A stretch of 64,000 nucleotides of DNA from Gilliamella sp. ESL0443 (GTDB lineage: Bacteria > Pseudomonadota > Gammaproteobacteria > Enterobacterales > Orbaceae), in assembly GCF_019469165.1 (NCBI RefSeq), contig NZ_CP048263.1, forward strand, positions 434,001-498,000. The letters run 5' to 3'. This document shows, one piece after another, positions 27,786-37,870 of the stretch (position 1 is its first letter; every line of letters begins with the position of its first letter). Position numbers and translations under genes: made by a program. The notes beneath the pieces were generated by a model. That model worked only from the letters and a program-made list of their open reading frames with translations. It made no database searches and was not told the origin of the DNA.

Positions 27786-28991
27786 ATGCAAGAAATAACT
27801 ATAGCGAATTTAGCATGGCGAAATATCCAACGACGACCTTTTCGAAGTTGTTGCTTGATTATCATCATTATGCTTTTTTCCGCTACGCTATTTGGCGGTA
27901 GTGTATTGATGAAAAACCTAAGCTTAGGCATTTCAGGCATGGCTAATCGGTTAGGTGCGGACATTCTTATAGTACCTTATGGTTATGAAAAAAATCTTGA
28001 AGTCGCCTTATTACGAGGCGAACCAAGTAGCTTTTATCTAAAAGCTGAATTAATTGATAAAATCAAAGAAATCAAAGGAATCGAAGCGGTCTCACCACAA
28101 CTATTTATTGCTTCGTTAAGTGCTGGTTGTTGTACTTCTAAAGTTCAATTAATTGGTTTTGATCAGCAAAGTGATTTTGTAATTAAACCTTGGCTACAAA
28201 CACAATTAGAACAACCATTGCAAGACAATCAGGTAGTGGTAGGCAGTAAAATTACCTCAAATGTCGGTGATGAAATTAAATTTTTTAATCATCCCTTTAA
28301 AATTGCCGCTAAAATGGATAGCACAGGAATGGGTTTTGACACCTCAGTTTTTATGACCATTCCTGCTGCACAATCGCTTATGAAAGAAACCAATTTAATT
28401 GAAGGCGATACTGACCACTTTGCTAACTATGTGTCATCGATTTTTGTTAAAGTCGACCCTGACTATCAGTCTAAAGATATTGTTAATCAAATCATGCCCA
28501 AATATGCTATCGATTACAATATTGATTTTGTGATGACCAAAGGCATGTTAAGTAATATATCCAAATGGTTAAATAGTTTTTCAACTATTGTCTATAGTTT
28601 ATCGGCGATATTTTGGGTGTTAGCGATTATTGTGATCTTTGTAATATTTTCCTCATCCCTTAATGAACGAAAACGCGAAATCAGCTTATTACGTATTCTA
28701 GGTGCATCGCGCAGTGATCTGGTTAAAATGTTACTGCGAGAATCCCTTATCATTAGTGCTTTAGGTGGTCTTGCTGGTATAGTGGTTGCTGGCGTATTAA
28801 TTTATGCTTTCAGCTTATTGATATGCCAAACGATAGGTTTGCCATGTATGAATATTTCAATTACAGATGGATTAATTTATGCATTCATCGTATTTTTGCT
28901 GACATTAATTATTGGTCCGCTGTCTAGTATTTATTCAGCATTATCATTAACTAAGTTTGATACTTATCAAACATTAAGAGAGGGTGAATAA
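27786..28991 (+). CDS. FtsX/MacB-like ABC permease of the Fet locus (3)
   Basis: A 401-residue permease with an N-terminal helix (FRSCCLIIIIMLFSATLFGGSVLM), a periplasmic domain starting GMANRLGADILIVPYGYEK, and three C-terminal helices. The coupling motif is NERKREISLLRILGASRSDLVKMLLRES. The periplasmic stretch ASLSAGCCTSKVQLIGFD has a Cys pair that may bind metal. Homologous to the two earlier permeases but more distant. Its stop overlaps the start of its ATPase by one base. Confidence 0.88.
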   Translation: MQEITIANLAWRNIQRRPFRSCCLIIIIMLFSATLFGGSVLMKNLSLGISGMANRLGADILIVPYGYEKNLEVALLRGEPSSFYLKAELIDKIKEIKGIEAVSPQLFIASLSAGCCTSKVQLIGFDQQSDFVIKPWLQTQLEQPLQDNQVVVGSKITSNVGDEIKFFNHPFKIAAKMDSTGMGFDTSVFMTIPAAQSLMKETNLIEGDTDHFANYVSSIFVKVDPDYQSKDIVNQIMPKYAIDYNIDFVMTKGMLSNISKWLNSFSTIVYSLSAIFWVLAIIVIFVIFSSSLNERKREISLLRILGASRSDLVKMLLRESLIISALGGLAGIVVAGVLIYAFSLLICQTIGLPCMNISITDGLIYAFIVFLLTLIIGPLSSIYSALSLTKFDTYQTLREGE

Positions 28992-29656
28992 TGTTATTAG
29001 ATGTCAAGAACCTTCGTAAAGATTATAAACGCGGATCTCAACACTTTTCAGCAGTGAATAATGTTAGTTTTTCAATGGCACAAAGTGACTTTATCAGCAT
29101 TATGGGTAAATCAGGTAGTGGTAAAACGACGTTGCTTAATATGATTGCTGGGTTACTAACGCCAACTCAAGGTAAAATCACGATTAACGGCACCAATTTA
29201 TTCGATCTTGATGACAAACAAGTATCGGCGTTTCGTAATCAAAATATTGGTTACATTCCACAAGGCAGTAGTTTGTTACCTAATCTAACTGCTCTGGAAA
29301 ATATTCGCTTACCGTTTTCTTTAACGAAACGTGAAAACCAATCGAGCTTAAATTCTGCAATGGAACTGTTAGAAAAAGCCCAAATTAGCTATTTAAAAGA
29401 TGCTTATCCAGCCAACATGTCAGGTGGTGAAATGCGTCGAATAGCTATTTTACGTGCACTAATTTGCCAGCCACAAATAGTCATTGCCGACGAACCCACC
29501 AGCGATCTTGACGATGAAAGTTCAACACAAATTATGGCATTATTAGCCGATATTCATCAACAAGGCACAGGACTATTGATTGTTACTCATGATAATGATG
29601 TAGCAAGTTACAGCCAAAAAACACTGAAAATGTCAGCAGGGCGGTTAATCGATTAA
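28991..29656 (+). CDS. ABC transporter ATP-binding protein of the Fet locus (2)
   Basis: A 221-residue ATPase paired with the third permease. Walker A is MGKSGSGKTTLLNMIA, the Q-loop is IGYIPQGSSLL, the signature is MSGGEMRRIAILRAL, Walker B is IVIADEPTSDLD, and the switch is IVTHD. It starts at the ATG that overlaps the previous TAA. It closes the iron locus; no clear terminator was recognised before the convergent yceF gene. Confidence 0.94.
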   Translation: MLLDVKNLRKDYKRGSQHFSAVNNVSFSMAQSDFISIMGKSGSGKTTLLNMIAGLLTPTQGKITINGTNLFDLDDKQVSAFRNQNIGYIPQGSSLLPNLTALENIRLPFSLTKRENQSSLNSAMELLEKAQISYLKDAYPANMSGGEMRRIAILRALICQPQIVIADEPTSDLDDESSTQIMALLADIHQQGTGLLIVTHDNDVASYSQKTLKMSAGRLID

Positions 29657-29680
29657 ATTAGGGCATGTCATTATCAGCAA

Positions 29681-30262
29681 TTATAAAAACAGCGGATTAC
29701 AGCCCATATCAATCATAATTTTATTTAACTTTATTAGCGGTAATCCGACTAAAGAATTAATATCATCGCCTTCAAGCTTATCGAAAAGAGTAATCCCTAA
29801 CTCATCACATTTAAAACTGCCAGCACATTGTAGTGGCATCTCTTTAGCGATATAAGCATCGATTTCTTCATCAGTTAACTGACGAAAGGTGACTTTAAAC
29901 GGTTCACAAATCGTTTGCGATTGGCCTGTGTGAGTATTAATGACCGTCATTCCTGTATAAAAGTAAAACGCTTTGCCACTGCTATTTTTTAATTGTTGCT
30001 GGGCGTTTTCAATAGTGAGGGGTTTACATACAATCTTTCCATCTAAAACACCTACTTGGTCGGAACCAATAATTAAACTATCAGGATTGCTTGCCACCAA
30101 TGACTGCGCTTTAGCATTAGCCAATCGTACCACCAGCTGCTGTGCACTTTCATTTGGTAGAGGTGTTTCATCACAAATCGGTGGCACACAATCGAAAGGA
30201 ATAGCTAATTTTTCAAGTACTTTTTTACGTGAAAGTGATGTTGATGCTAGGATAATTTTCAT
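29681..30262 (-). CDS. yceF: Maf family nucleotide pyrophosphatase YceF (m7GTP type)
   Basis: House-cleaning enzyme that hydrolyses modified nucleoside triphosphates; YceF-type members prefer m7GTP. The 193-residue protein has IILASTSLSRKKVLEKLAIPF, the CDETPLPNE loop, IIGSDQVGVLDGKIVCKP, VTFRQLTDEEIDAYI and AGSFKCDELGITLFDKLEGDDINSLVGLPLIKL, closest to YceF rather than YhdE. I chose ATG 30262, which overlaps the stop of the GNAT gene (ATGA), so translation is probably coupled. The longer frame's first eight codons lie inside that gene. Confidence 0.92.
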   Translation of the reverse strand: MKIILASTSLSRKKVLEKLAIPFDCVPPICDETPLPNESAQQLVVRLANAKAQSLVASNPDSLIIGSDQVGVLDGKIVCKPLTIENAQQQLKNSSGKAFYFYTGMTVINTHTGQSQTICEPFKVTFRQLTDEEIDAYIAKEMPLQCAGSFKCDELGITLFDKLEGDDINSLVGLPLIKLNKIMIDMGCNPLFL

Positions 30263-30669
30263 TTTAACTGTTCTTGTAAAATCCATGCGGAAGGATGAGC
30301 ATTAAAACCAATATGACCATAATAATCGACTGCTTGAGGTGCTGCAAGCAAAGTAATTGCACATTGATTATCGGTATGAATTTGAATCTCTTTTATCAAC
30401 TGTTTACCAATACCTGATTTTTGATAAGCTTCATCAACGGCTAAATCAGCTAAATAAGTTATGTAGACAAAGTCTGTTAAACAGCGGGCAATACCGACAA
30501 GTTTCTGATCATGCCATGCGGTAATGACTAAATTAGCATTATCTAACATTGCTTGAAAACGAGGTTTATCACTTATTGGTCGACGTTCCGCCAATGAGCA
30601 GCGAGAATATAATAATGTCGCTTGTTCTATACTGGGTTTGATATCATGGCGATAAATAATATTATCCAT
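30259..30669 (-). CDS. GNAT family N-acetyltransferase
   Basis: A 136-residue single-domain acetyltransferase. The acetyl-CoA binding core is YLADLAVDEAYQKSGIGKQLIKEI, with the Q/RxxGxG/A-type loop, and the C-terminal AVDYYGHIGFNAHPSAWI is typical. Substrate is unknown. It is upstream of and overlaps yceF by four bases. Confidence 0.85.
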   Translation of the reverse strand: MDNIIYRHDIKPSIEQATLLYSRCSLAERRPISDKPRFQAMLDNANLVITAWHDQKLVGIARCLTDFVYITYLADLAVDEAYQKSGIGKQLIKEIQIHTDNQCAITLLAAPQAVDYYGHIGFNAHPSAWILQEQLK

Positions 30670-30807
30670 AGTTGATCTCCATCATGATTTTGCAAAAAAG
30701 TTATTTCAATATTTTAAATTAGCGTTAGGATAACAATATTAGATTTAATTTAAAATTAGTACCATCTTAAATTAATTAAAAAAGATAAGTTTAAATGAGG
30801 AGGCGGT

Positions 30808-31236
30808 ATGTACAAAAAAATATTAGTTCCGATTGATGTCCTTGAAGATGAACTCACTCAAAAAGTGATCCCCCATGTTGAGTGTTTAGCGAAGTTATCC
30901 AATGCGCAAGTTATCTTTTTTCATACCTTACCGGTTGCATCGGCTATTGTAAATGCTTACTCATTTGGTTTTGATGAGTTTAAAGATCAAGCAACAGTAC
31001 AAACAGAGCAATGGCTACATCGCTTGATTGACTCAATTAATTTACCAAGAGAAAATTTATCTTTTTCAATTGCGTTTGGTAATCCACGAGATGAGATCTT
31101 ACATCTAGCAGAAGAGATCGAGCCCGATCTAATCATCATAGGATCTAGACGCCCAAATATCTCAACACATCTACTTGGATCAAATGCTTCTGGTGTAGTG
31201 AGAGGTGCACAAACATCAGTGCTAGTAGTACGTTAA
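30808..31236 (+). CDS. Universal stress protein (UspF/UspG-like)
   Basis: A 142-residue single Usp domain. It begins YKKILVPIDV and ends with the ATP-binding type motif IIIGSRRPNISTHLLGSNASGVVRGAQTSVLVVR, whose G-2x-G-9x-G(S/T) spacing suggests the nucleotide-binding subgroup (UspF/UspG). Strong GAGGAGGCGG ribosome-binding site. Monocistronic, ending in a clear intrinsic terminator. Confidence 0.92.
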   Translation: MYKKILVPIDVLEDELTQKVIPHVECLAKLSNAQVIFFHTLPVASAIVNAYSFGFDEFKDQATVQTEQWLHRLIDSINLPRENLSFSIAFGNPRDEILHLAEEIEPDLIIIGSRRPNISTHLLGSNASGVVRGAQTSVLVVR

Positions 31237-31247
31237 TTTTTATTTTT

Positions 31248-31277
31248 CTGATGTCCTCCAAAAGGACATCAGTTTTT
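31248..31277 (+). terminator. Intrinsic terminator of the universal stress gene
   Basis: A 10-bp perfect stem (CTGATGTCCT / AGGACATCAG) with a 5-base loop, followed by TTTTT. Confidence 0.9.
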
Positions 31278-31409
31278 GCTCAAAATCTTCAACCTTTTTT
31301 GATTTTAAAAAAGATTTTAAGCTCCAATATATTCACAAAAAGTAAGTGCTGGAAACGATAATAAAGAATTTATTTACTCCAAATAAGATTGTTGTGCAAA
31401 AGGTTGTCT

Positions 31410-31566
31410 TTTTATAAATTAGAGATAATTAATGGCATAATCTAGTGTACGCGAAGATGGAATGATGGAGTAGGGGGTATGCCGACATGATTTCTCGTGG
31501 GGCTTTCCTAAAGAATTGAACATCATAGCTAAGCTAAGATTATACCGCCTTTCGGCGGTATTTTAT
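31410..31566 (+). ncRNA. Candidate small RNA with its own terminator
   Basis: A stretch without ORFs lies after the usp terminator and ends in a strong rightward intrinsic terminator (ATACCGCC-TTTC-GGCGGTAT then TTTATT, 31542-31566). On the minus strand the hairpin has no T-run, so it does not serve the convergent rlmL. Upstream are AT-rich promoter-like boxes (TTGTCT at 31404; CATAAT at 31436). The terminator needs an upstream transcript other than usp, so a small RNA of about 100-150 nt is plausible. I recognise no known family. The 5' end is uncertain. Confidence 0.4.
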
Positions 31567-33686
31567 TATTGATGTTTAACAAGAAAACAGCAGTGGATCT
31601 GTTTATTGCGTCTGAAATCGAGCGATAAGGTTTTGTCGGTGATGTCTTGAAACGTCAGATTTAATTTTTGCATACCGTCGGCATCCATTTTGAAGCCTCG
31701 TTTGTTATTAGAAAAGACAATTACACCGTTTGGTCTTAATAATCGTTTTAAATCACTCATTAATTTAAGATGATCGCGCTGAACATCAAAAGTATCGTTC
31801 ATCCGTTTAGAGTTGGAAAATGTTGGAGGATCGATAAAAATTAAATCAAACTGCTCATCAGCTTGAGATAAATAGAGCAAGCAGTCAGCCTGTATTAATC
31901 GATGATTTTTACCGGTTAAGCCATTTTGTTTTAGATTACGATCGGCCCACTCTAAATAGGTGCGTGACATATCAACTGTCGTGGTCGATTTTGCTCCACC
32001 AAGACCTGCGTAGACGGTTGCACTACCCGTGTAGGCAAATAGATTTAGAAAGTCTTTGCCTGCACTCATTTGTCCGATCATTTTTCTGGCTAAGCGGTGA
32101 TCTAAAAATAAACCAGTATCCAAATAATCCACCACATTAACCCAAAACTGCGTTTTTTTGTGATTAATTGGATATTCATGGACTAAAAAATAATCCTGTT
32201 TTTGCCCAAGTTTTTGATATTGTTGTTTTCCCTTTTGCTTTTCACGGGTTTTTAGTACCAATTGATCGGCGGTTAATTTCAATACCGACATAGTAGCATT
32301 AATAATATCAAACAGTCGTTGTCGCGTTTTTTGTGGATCAATATTTTTAGGTGCAGCGTATTCTTGTACCACAATTTTATCTTTGTAACGATCGATAGCC
32401 ACATTATATTCCGGCAAATCAGCATCATAAAGACGGTAACATTCAAGTTGTTCTTGGCTGGCCCATTTTTCCAATTTTTGACAATTTTTACGTAAACGAT
32501 TGGCAAAGTCGGCAGCTGGTAAATTTGTTGATATGACCGCCTGATCCACTTGACGATCCGCAATCGAATAATTTTTTTGTAGACAATTTAAAGGGCCATT
32601 TTTAGCTTTAAATTGTTTGTCAGCACGCATTTGTAAACAATCTAAAAGTTGTGGCGCGCCACTAAATAACGATAATCTCCACCCACCAAATTGTTGTTTA
32701 ATTTGGCGACCGAGTGCTGAGTGTAAGGCAACTAATGCTGGCTCACTTTCTAATCGTTCTCCGTAAGGCGGGTTACTGATGATCATGCCATGTATATGGT
32801 GATCAAGAGGATTGGTTAATTGTGTCACATCCTGCAATGCAAAAGTAATTAAATCACCAACCCCTGCTTGGATCGCATTTTGTTTGGCTCGCTCCAGTAC
32901 TGTTGGGTTATTATCATAACCGATAAAAATGGTGTTAGTTTTTTTTACATTATGCTTAGCGCTGAACAGTAAGTCATTCCAAAGTGTTGGGTTAAATTCT
33001 TTCCAAGCAAAAAATCCCCATTGTTTGCGTAGCAGTCCAGGCGGGATATGAGACGCCATCATCGCAGCTTCAATCAGTAACGTTCCTGAACCACACATTG
33101 GATCGATAAGTGGTTCATCAAACCGCCAGCCAGAACGGAGAATAATAGCCGCGGCTAGACTCTCTTTTAACGGTGCTTGCCCTGTTTGTTGGCGATAACC
33201 ACGTTGATGTAAGCTTTCACCGCTAAGATCTAATGATAGTGTAACTCGATTTTTGCTAAGATAAGCATGTAAACGAACATCAGGATTTTGCTTTGCAACA
33301 TTTGGGCGCTGATTGGTTTGTCGCATAAAGTGATCAACAATGGCATCTTTGATCTTTAGCGCGCCATATTGACTGTTACGAATAAAGTCATTAACACCAA
33401 CAAAGTTGATAACAAATGAGTTATCTACCGCGAAGATATCGGTCCATTTGATATTCATCACACATGAATAAAGATCTAAATCACTATAGATGTCAAACTC
33501 GGCAATTGGCAATAAAATACGAGAGGCTAAACGAGACCACAATAACGATTGGTACATAGTTGACTCATTAGCATCAAAATAGACACCCCCCTGCGCCACC
33601 CGACAATTATTCGCCCCAATATTTTCTAACTCTTTTTTTAATAACTCTTCAAGCCCGCGTGATGTGCTGGCAAATAGCGTTTTCAT
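31566..33686 (-). CDS. rlmL: 23S rRNA methyltransferase RlmKL (m2G2445 and m7G2069)
   Basis: A 706-residue fused enzyme modifying two positions in 23S rRNA helix 74. The N-terminal THUMP domain (about residues 45-155) precedes the first SAM domain with [17 protein letters not shown] and the catalytic SNPPYGERL. The C-terminal methyltransferase has [27 protein letters not shown] and [12 protein letters not shown] set the start at ATG 33686 ([15 protein letters not shown], as in the family); the upstream eleven codons of the open frame are not conserved. Full length compared with about 702 residues in E. coli. Confidence 0.96.
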   Translation of the reverse strand: MKTLFASTSRGLEELLKKELENIGANNCRVAQGGVYFDANESTMYQSLLWSRLASRILLPIAEFDIYSDLDLYSCVMNIKWTDIFAVDNSFVINFVGVNDFIRNSQYGALKIKDAIVDHFMRQTNQRPNVAKQNPDVRLHAYLSKNRVTLSLDLSGESLHQRGYRQQTGQAPLKESLAAAIILRSGWRFDEPLIDPMCGSGTLLIEAAMMASHIPPGLLRKQWGFFAWKEFNPTLWNDLLFSAKHNVKKTNTIFIGYDNNPTVLERAKQNAIQAGVGDLITFALQDVTQLTNPLDHHIHGMIISNPPYGERLESEPALVALHSALGRQIKQQFGGWRLSLFSGAPQLLDCLQMRADKQFKAKNGPLNCLQKNYSIADRQVDQAVISTNLPAADFANRLRKNCQKLEKWASQEQLECYRLYDADLPEYNVAIDRYKDKIVVQEYAAPKNIDPQKTRQRLFDIINATMSVLKLTADQLVLKTREKQKGKQQYQKLGQKQDYFLVHEYPINHKKTQFWVNVVDYLDTGLFLDHRLARKMIGQMSAGKDFLNLFAYTGSATVYAGLGGAKSTTTVDMSRTYLEWADRNLKQNGLTGKNHRLIQADCLLYLSQADEQFDLIFIDPPTFSNSKRMNDTFDVQRDHLKLMSDLKRLLRPNGVIVFSNNKRGFKMDADGMQKLNLTFQDITDKTLSLDFRRNKQIHCCFLVKHQ

Positions 33687-33788
33687 GCATAATCCACTTA
33701 ACAATAAAATTGCAGGCATTATACCGACTAATTACCAGAGTGGGAAATGATTGCCCTAAACAATAGCCAATCTAACCAAAAAGCAATC

Positions 33789-33814
33789 AAAAAAAGTTGA
33801 GGAGCGGGGTTTTT
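33789..33814 (+). repeat. Intergenic repeat, copy 2
   Basis: A-run followed by GTTGAGGAGCGGGGTTTTT. Lies between minus-strand rlmL and mtlR, i.e. antisense to both neighbours, yet in the same absolute orientation as the other copies. Confidence 0.85.
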
Positions 33815-33898
33815 GAGCTTAAAAATCGCCCAATTTTTGACTATCTACTTAACATCCTTTTTATATTAATACTTAAAATTCATCTCTATAAATTAATA

Positions 33899-34441
33899 TT
33901 ACTCAGGGAAATAATCAATTTTCTGTTTATTTACGATACGTAAGGTTAAATCTGTAATGGCGATGATCAACGCTGAGCGAATCATTTGTTGATAACGGTT
34001 TTGGTAAATGGATGATTTTAAGGTATCGACAATACCGTTCTCTTGCGGGTTATTTAATGGAGAGTTAGGGGGAAGGATCATGTCGTGCAGTAAACTGATT
34101 GGACCTAGGATTTCGTCATCCAGATAGGTGTAATTTTTATCGTCTTGTTCTAGCTCATCTAAAATTGCCATTAACAATTCAATATCTTCATAATCTTCAC
34201 GCGTGATGATGCCTAGTGCATAAAGTAATTTCAAACAGACAGAGGTATCATTAAGTGGCCCATTCTTGCCCACCAATGATGGAATAACAAACTTGATAGC
34301 ATGAGGCTCTTTACGAAAAACCTTTAGAATCAATTGATTGACACTGTCATTAATCAAATTGATCGCAACTTTCAGCAAGCTGTGTATATCCGCTTGCTGG
34401 TTGAGTTTTTCAAGTATGGTGTCTTCTGCTAATGTTTGCAT
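33899..34441 (-). CDS. mtlR: Mannitol operon repressor MtlR
   Basis: About 180 residues, helical MtlR family (KVAINLINDSVNQLILKVFRKEP, SLVGKNGPLNDTSVCLKLLYALGIITREDYEDIELL). E. coli MtlR represses the operon although it has no classical DNA-binding motif. It is the last gene of mtlA-mtlD-mtlR, as in enterics. ATG 34441 is chosen; a GTG two codons upstream, immediately after the mtlD stop, is the alternative. Confidence 0.92.
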   Translation of the reverse strand: MQTLAEDTILEKLNQQADIHSLLKVAINLINDSVNQLILKVFRKEPHAIKFVIPSLVGKNGPLNDTSVCLKLLYALGIITREDYEDIELLMAILDELEQDDKNYTYLDDEILGPISLLHDMILPPNSPLNNPQENGIVDTLKSSIYQNRYQQMIRSALIIAITDLTLRIVNKQKIDYFPE

Positions 34442-34447
34442 TGTCAC

Positions 34448-35608
34448 TTAAAATTGATGATTTTGCATAGCAGTATAAAGTTGTTCGATTTGGCTAACAA
34501 CTGGATTATCACTTTCAATACCAGAAATATCGCAAAATGCTTGTTTTAAACCCTTGTTAGCAATTTGATTTGCCAGTTCGATTGCTTGTTCGTCGTCATC
34601 ATTACGATAGTTAAGTGCAGCTGCAATACCGATAAGCAGATTTTGATTGCTAAGTTTATATTCAAATGTGCCAAGTAATGGTTTGATCAAACGATCGCCA
34701 AAACCTAGTTTGCGTATTGGTTGACGTCCTACTCGTGCGGTATCATCATGTAGATAAGGATTCTCAAATCGAGTTAGGATTTTTTCAATATAGGCTTGAT
34801 GTTTGGCTGGATCAAAATCATAGCGTTTGATCAGTACTTGTCCACTTTCTTCCATGGCTCCACGTACAATTTTACGAATTTTATCGTTTAAAATCGCATC
34901 CCGAATGGTCGCAATATTGTTATAAAAACCGAGATAGGCTGTAATAGCATGTCCGGTATTTAAGGTAAATAGTTTACGCTCCACAAAGGCCATTAAGTTA
35001 TCAACGGGCTCCATACCTTTGATTTGAGGGATTGTGCCAATAAATTGAGTTTTATCGACAATCCATTCAGAGAATGTTTCAACCGTCACCTCTAAAATAT
35101 CACCTGTTTTAGAAGTTGCAGGTGGCACAATGCGGTCAACCGCAGAATCAACAAAACCAATATGCTCATTAACCCATTGGTGAAGATTTTCTGGTAGATA
35201 CTTTACGATTTCCTGTTTGAACTGGCTCGTGCCACGTACCATGTTTTCACAAGCAATAATATTGAGTGGAGCGTTATTACCTTGAGCATGTCGAGCAATA
35301 ATGCCTTGTGCCACACTTTGCGCAATGCGCGCTAAAATTTGAGGACCGACCGCTGTGGTAACTAGATCAACTTTCGCGATGTAATCAGCGACTTTAGTTG
35401 AAGTACTGTTGATGGCATCAACATTCTTCACCGTTTCGGTAACCGACTGCTCACCAACCACATTGACTGGATATTGATGACGGCTAGCAAGTTCATCAAT
35501 AACTTGTTGATTAACATCTGCAAAAGTGACGTGGACACCGGCATCAGATAATAATTTACCAATAAAACCACGACCAATATTGCCGGCGCCAAAATGTAAT
35601 GCTTGCAT
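34448..35608 (-). CDS. mtlD: Mannitol-1-phosphate 5-dehydrogenase
   Basis: Oxidises mannitol-1-phosphate to fructose-6-phosphate with NAD. The 386-residue protein has the N-terminal Rossmann motif [39 protein letters not shown] and the catalytic-helix region [17 protein letters not shown] with the conserved Lys/Asn/His. A good AAGGGT ribosome-binding site precedes the ATG. It is second in the mannitol operon, separated from mtlA by a perfect hairpin. Confidence 0.97.
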   Translation of the reverse strand: MQALHFGAGNIGRGFIGKLLSDAGVHVTFADVNQQVIDELASRHQYPVNVVGEQSVTETVKNVDAINSTSTKVADYIAKVDLVTTAVGPQILARIAQSVAQGIIARHAQGNNAPLNIIACENMVRGTSQFKQEIVKYLPENLHQWVNEHIGFVDSAVDRIVPPATSKTGDILEVTVETFSEWIVDKTQFIGTIPQIKGMEPVDNLMAFVERKLFTLNTGHAITAYLGFYNNIATIRDAILNDKIRKIVRGAMEESGQVLIKRYDFDPAKHQAYIEKILTRFENPYLHDDTARVGRQPIRKLGFGDRLIKPLLGTFEYKLSNQNLLIGIAAALNYRNDDDEQAIELANQIANKGLKQAFCDISGIESDNPVVSQIEQLYTAMQNHQF

Positions 35609-35648
35609 AATAATAACCCTTAATTTTGAATCTTTTAGTATATTAGGA

Positions 35649-35672
35649 CACTTCCTACTTCTGTAGGAAGTG
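35649..35672 (-). terminator. Intercistronic hairpin between mtlA and mtlD
   Basis: A perfect 10-bp stem (CACTTCCTAC / GTAGGAAGTG) with a 4-base loop in the 70-bp mtlA-mtlD spacer, without a T-run. Probably an mRNA processing/stability element that sets different levels of the transporter and the dehydrogenase, rather than a full terminator. Confidence 0.5.
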
Positions 35673-35678
35673 GTTAAG

Positions 35679-37562
35679 TTAGCTTAATATTGCTAGAACT
35701 TCTTCAATATCATTAGTGGTAGTCAGTTTTGCAATAATCTTTTCGTCATCAAGTGCATTGGTTAACTTGGCGATAACATCAAGATGTTCATTGTTACGAG
35801 CAGCAATTCCAATTACGATTTTTGCTTTATCTTGCTCTTCTTCGCCAAACTGTACACCTGCTGGATATTGGCAAAATACGATACCTGTATTAATCACATC
35901 ATCTTTAGATTCAATTGTGCCGTGAGGTACAGCAATCGATTCGCCTAAATAGGTGGATGTTAATCGTTCACGTTCTAACATGGCATCAATATAAGCTGTT
36001 TTTACGTAACCATTTTCGACTAGTTTTTGGCCAGCAAAACGGATGGCTTCTTCCTTAGTTTGCGCCGTTAAACCTAAGAAGACATTTTTTGCATTCAACT
36101 TAAACAGCGGTTGGTGGGTAGGTGTTGGTTGTACAACTTGATGACCGCCTTTTGCTTTGACTAAATCATTCACTAACTGAGTATATAAATCACTATCTAA
36201 AAAGTTAGTTAATGAAATATGATAAGCGTTTGGTGCATATTGTTTTGCTCGTGCGGTTAAATCTTTATGTGTGATGATAATATCAGCATCAGTTGGCAAG
36301 TTATTAATTGCTAAATTGGTAACACTGATATCTAAATGAGCATCTTCTGCTTTTTTACGTAAAACACCCGCACCCATAGCACTTGAGCCCATACCTGCAT
36401 CACAAGCAACGATGATTTTTTTCACTTTAGCAAGATCAAGTTCACTATTTTCGCTTACTCCTTTGGCTTCGCTTTTCATTGCAGTGACATCAGACATGGC
36501 TTCGTCTAAACTTTTGCCATTATCTTTTGTTGTTTTTAATAAAATAGCCGACACAATAAATGATACTGTAGTTGCTGCAAGCACAGATAACGTTACACCT
36601 AAATATGAACCTTTTGCCATACTCATTACCGCAAAAATAGATCCTGGTGATGCTGGTGCTGTTAAACCTGCATTAAATAAAGTTAAAGTAAATACACCTG
36701 TCATGCCACCTAAAATCACCGCAATTATTAGTCGAGGATTCATTAAAACATAAGGGAAATAAATTTCATGGATACCACCAAAGAAGTGAATAATTGCCGC
36801 ACCACTTGCTGATCCTTTTGCCGCACCTTTACCAAAGAACATATAAGCAAGTAATAAACCTAAACCTGGACCTGGGTTTGCTTCAATCAAGAAGAAGATT
36901 GACTTACCTGTTTCTGCTACTTGTGTTACACCTAGTGAAGTAAATACACCATGATTGATAGCATTATTAAGAAATAGTATTTTTGCAGGTTCAACCAGAA
37001 TAGAAGTAAGTGGTAATAAACCATGATCAACCATGAATTGTACTGCAACAATAAGTACATTAGTTAACGAAGCAACAGCAGGACCGATTCCAAAATAAGC
37101 GATAAGCGCAAGAATCATACCAATAATGCCAGCTGAAAAGTTATTAACTAACATTTCAAAGCCACTTTTGATTTTACCATCAATGAATTTATCGAACTGT
37201 TTAATGCACCATCCACCTAAAGGTCCAGATATCATTGCGCCTAAAAACATTGGAATCGATACGCCAACAATTACCCCAATTGTGGTGACCGCACCAACTA
37301 CGCCACCACGATCACCGTAAACTAATTTACCACCAGTATAACCAATTAATAATGGAAGTAGATAAGTGATCATTGGTCCGATAAAAGCCGTTGATACGCC
37401 TTCATTTGGAAACCATCCTCCAGCAGATGGATCGTTAGCGTTATATAAAAAAATTGCAGTAATAAAGCCCCAAGCAATAAATGCGCCGATATTGGGCATC
37501 ACCATATTACTCAGAAATCGCCCAAAATTTTGGACTTTAAGTTTAATGTTTGATGTAGTCAT
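35679..37562 (-). CDS. mtlA: PTS mannitol-specific EIICBA
   Basis: A 627-residue membrane phosphotransferase that imports mannitol as mannitol-1-phosphate. The EIIC membrane domain occupies about residues 1-340 (including [18 protein letters not shown]). EIIB begins near 380 with phosphocysteine loop [19 protein letters not shown] occupies the last 150 residues with phospho-histidine in [11 protein letters not shown] near residue 548. All three domains look intact. AAGGAAAG ribosome-binding site. First gene of the mannitol operon, under two CRP-like sites. Confidence 0.97.
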   Translation of the reverse strand: MTTSNIKLKVQNFGRFLSNMVMPNIGAFIAWGFITAIFLYNANDPSAGGWFPNEGVSTAFIGPMITYLLPLLIGYTGGKLVYGDRGGVVGAVTTIGVIVGVSIPMFLGAMISGPLGGWCIKQFDKFIDGKIKSGFEMLVNNFSAGIIGMILALIAYFGIGPAVASLTNVLIVAVQFMVDHGLLPLTSILVEPAKILFLNNAINHGVFTSLGVTQVAETGKSIFFLIEANPGPGLGLLLAYMFFGKGAAKGSASGAAIIHFFGGIHEIYFPYVLMNPRLIIAVILGGMTGVFTLTLFNAGLTAPASPGSIFAVMSMAKGSYLGVTLSVLAATTVSFIVSAILLKTTKDNGKSLDEAMSDVTAMKSEAKGVSENSELDLAKVKKIIVACDAGMGSSAMGAGVLRKKAEDAHLDISVTNLAINNLPTDADIIITHKDLTARAKQYAPNAYHISLTNFLDSDLYTQLVNDLVKAKGGHQVVQPTPTHQPLFKLNAKNVFLGLTAQTKEEAIRFAGQKLVENGYVKTAYIDAMLERERLTSTYLGESIAVPHGTIESKDDVINTGIVFCQYPAGVQFGEEEQDKAKIVIGIAARNNEHLDVIAKLTNALDDEKIIAKLTTTNDIEEVLAILS

Positions 37563-37650
37563 ACAAATCTTTCCTTATTGATTGATATAATCATTATGCT
37601 GTTATTGTAGAAGCATTTAGTTACTCGATTCATCCAAAATAATCAAAAAA

Positions 37651-37666
37651 TGTGACATATATCACA
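37651..37666. promoter_or_regulatory. CRP-binding site 1 upstream of mtlA
   Basis: TGTGACATATATCACA has both perfect half-sites TGTGA and TCACA with a 6-base spacer. It lies about 90 bp upstream of the mtlA start, fitting catabolite activation of the mannitol operon. Confidence 0.85.
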
Positions 37667-37694
37667 CTGTTAAAAGTGGGGTATTTTTAGGTTT

Positions 37695-37710
37695 TGTGAT
37701 CTAGATCACA
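37695..37710. promoter_or_regulatory. CRP-binding site 2 upstream of mtlA
   Basis: TGTGATCTAGATCACA is a perfect palindrome with ideal CRP half-sites. Its centre is 44 bp from that of site 1, about four helical turns, so both dimers face the same side of the DNA. Confidence 0.88.
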
Positions 37711-37828
37711 TTAATGCAGTGATAGAACGCTTTTAAGCTAAATTTTTCTAAATTTATTTGGTGGTTTTGAGTATTGGTGAGGTAATTTTTTGTCAGAAAA
37801 TGATTAAATCGTAAATTTTAAGATAGGG

Positions 37829-37858
37829 ATAATTTAAGCTCTTATGAGCTTAAATTAT
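37829..37858. terminator. Strong hairpin between the lipoprotein gene and the mtl promoter
   Basis: A perfect 13-bp stem (ATAATTTAAGCTC / GAGCTTAAATTAT) with a 4-base loop, just past the stop of the minus-strand lipoprotein gene. The T-run is on the + side, so it is only a weak terminator for the lipoprotein transcript; it may block 3' exonucleases. Confidence 0.5.
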
Positions 37859-37870
37859 TTTATCACTGAA

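Noticed and set aside
37829-37858. Hairpin as a definite terminator of the lipoprotein gene
   Set aside because: The T-run is on the + side only; in the direction of the gene there is no run of T after the stem.
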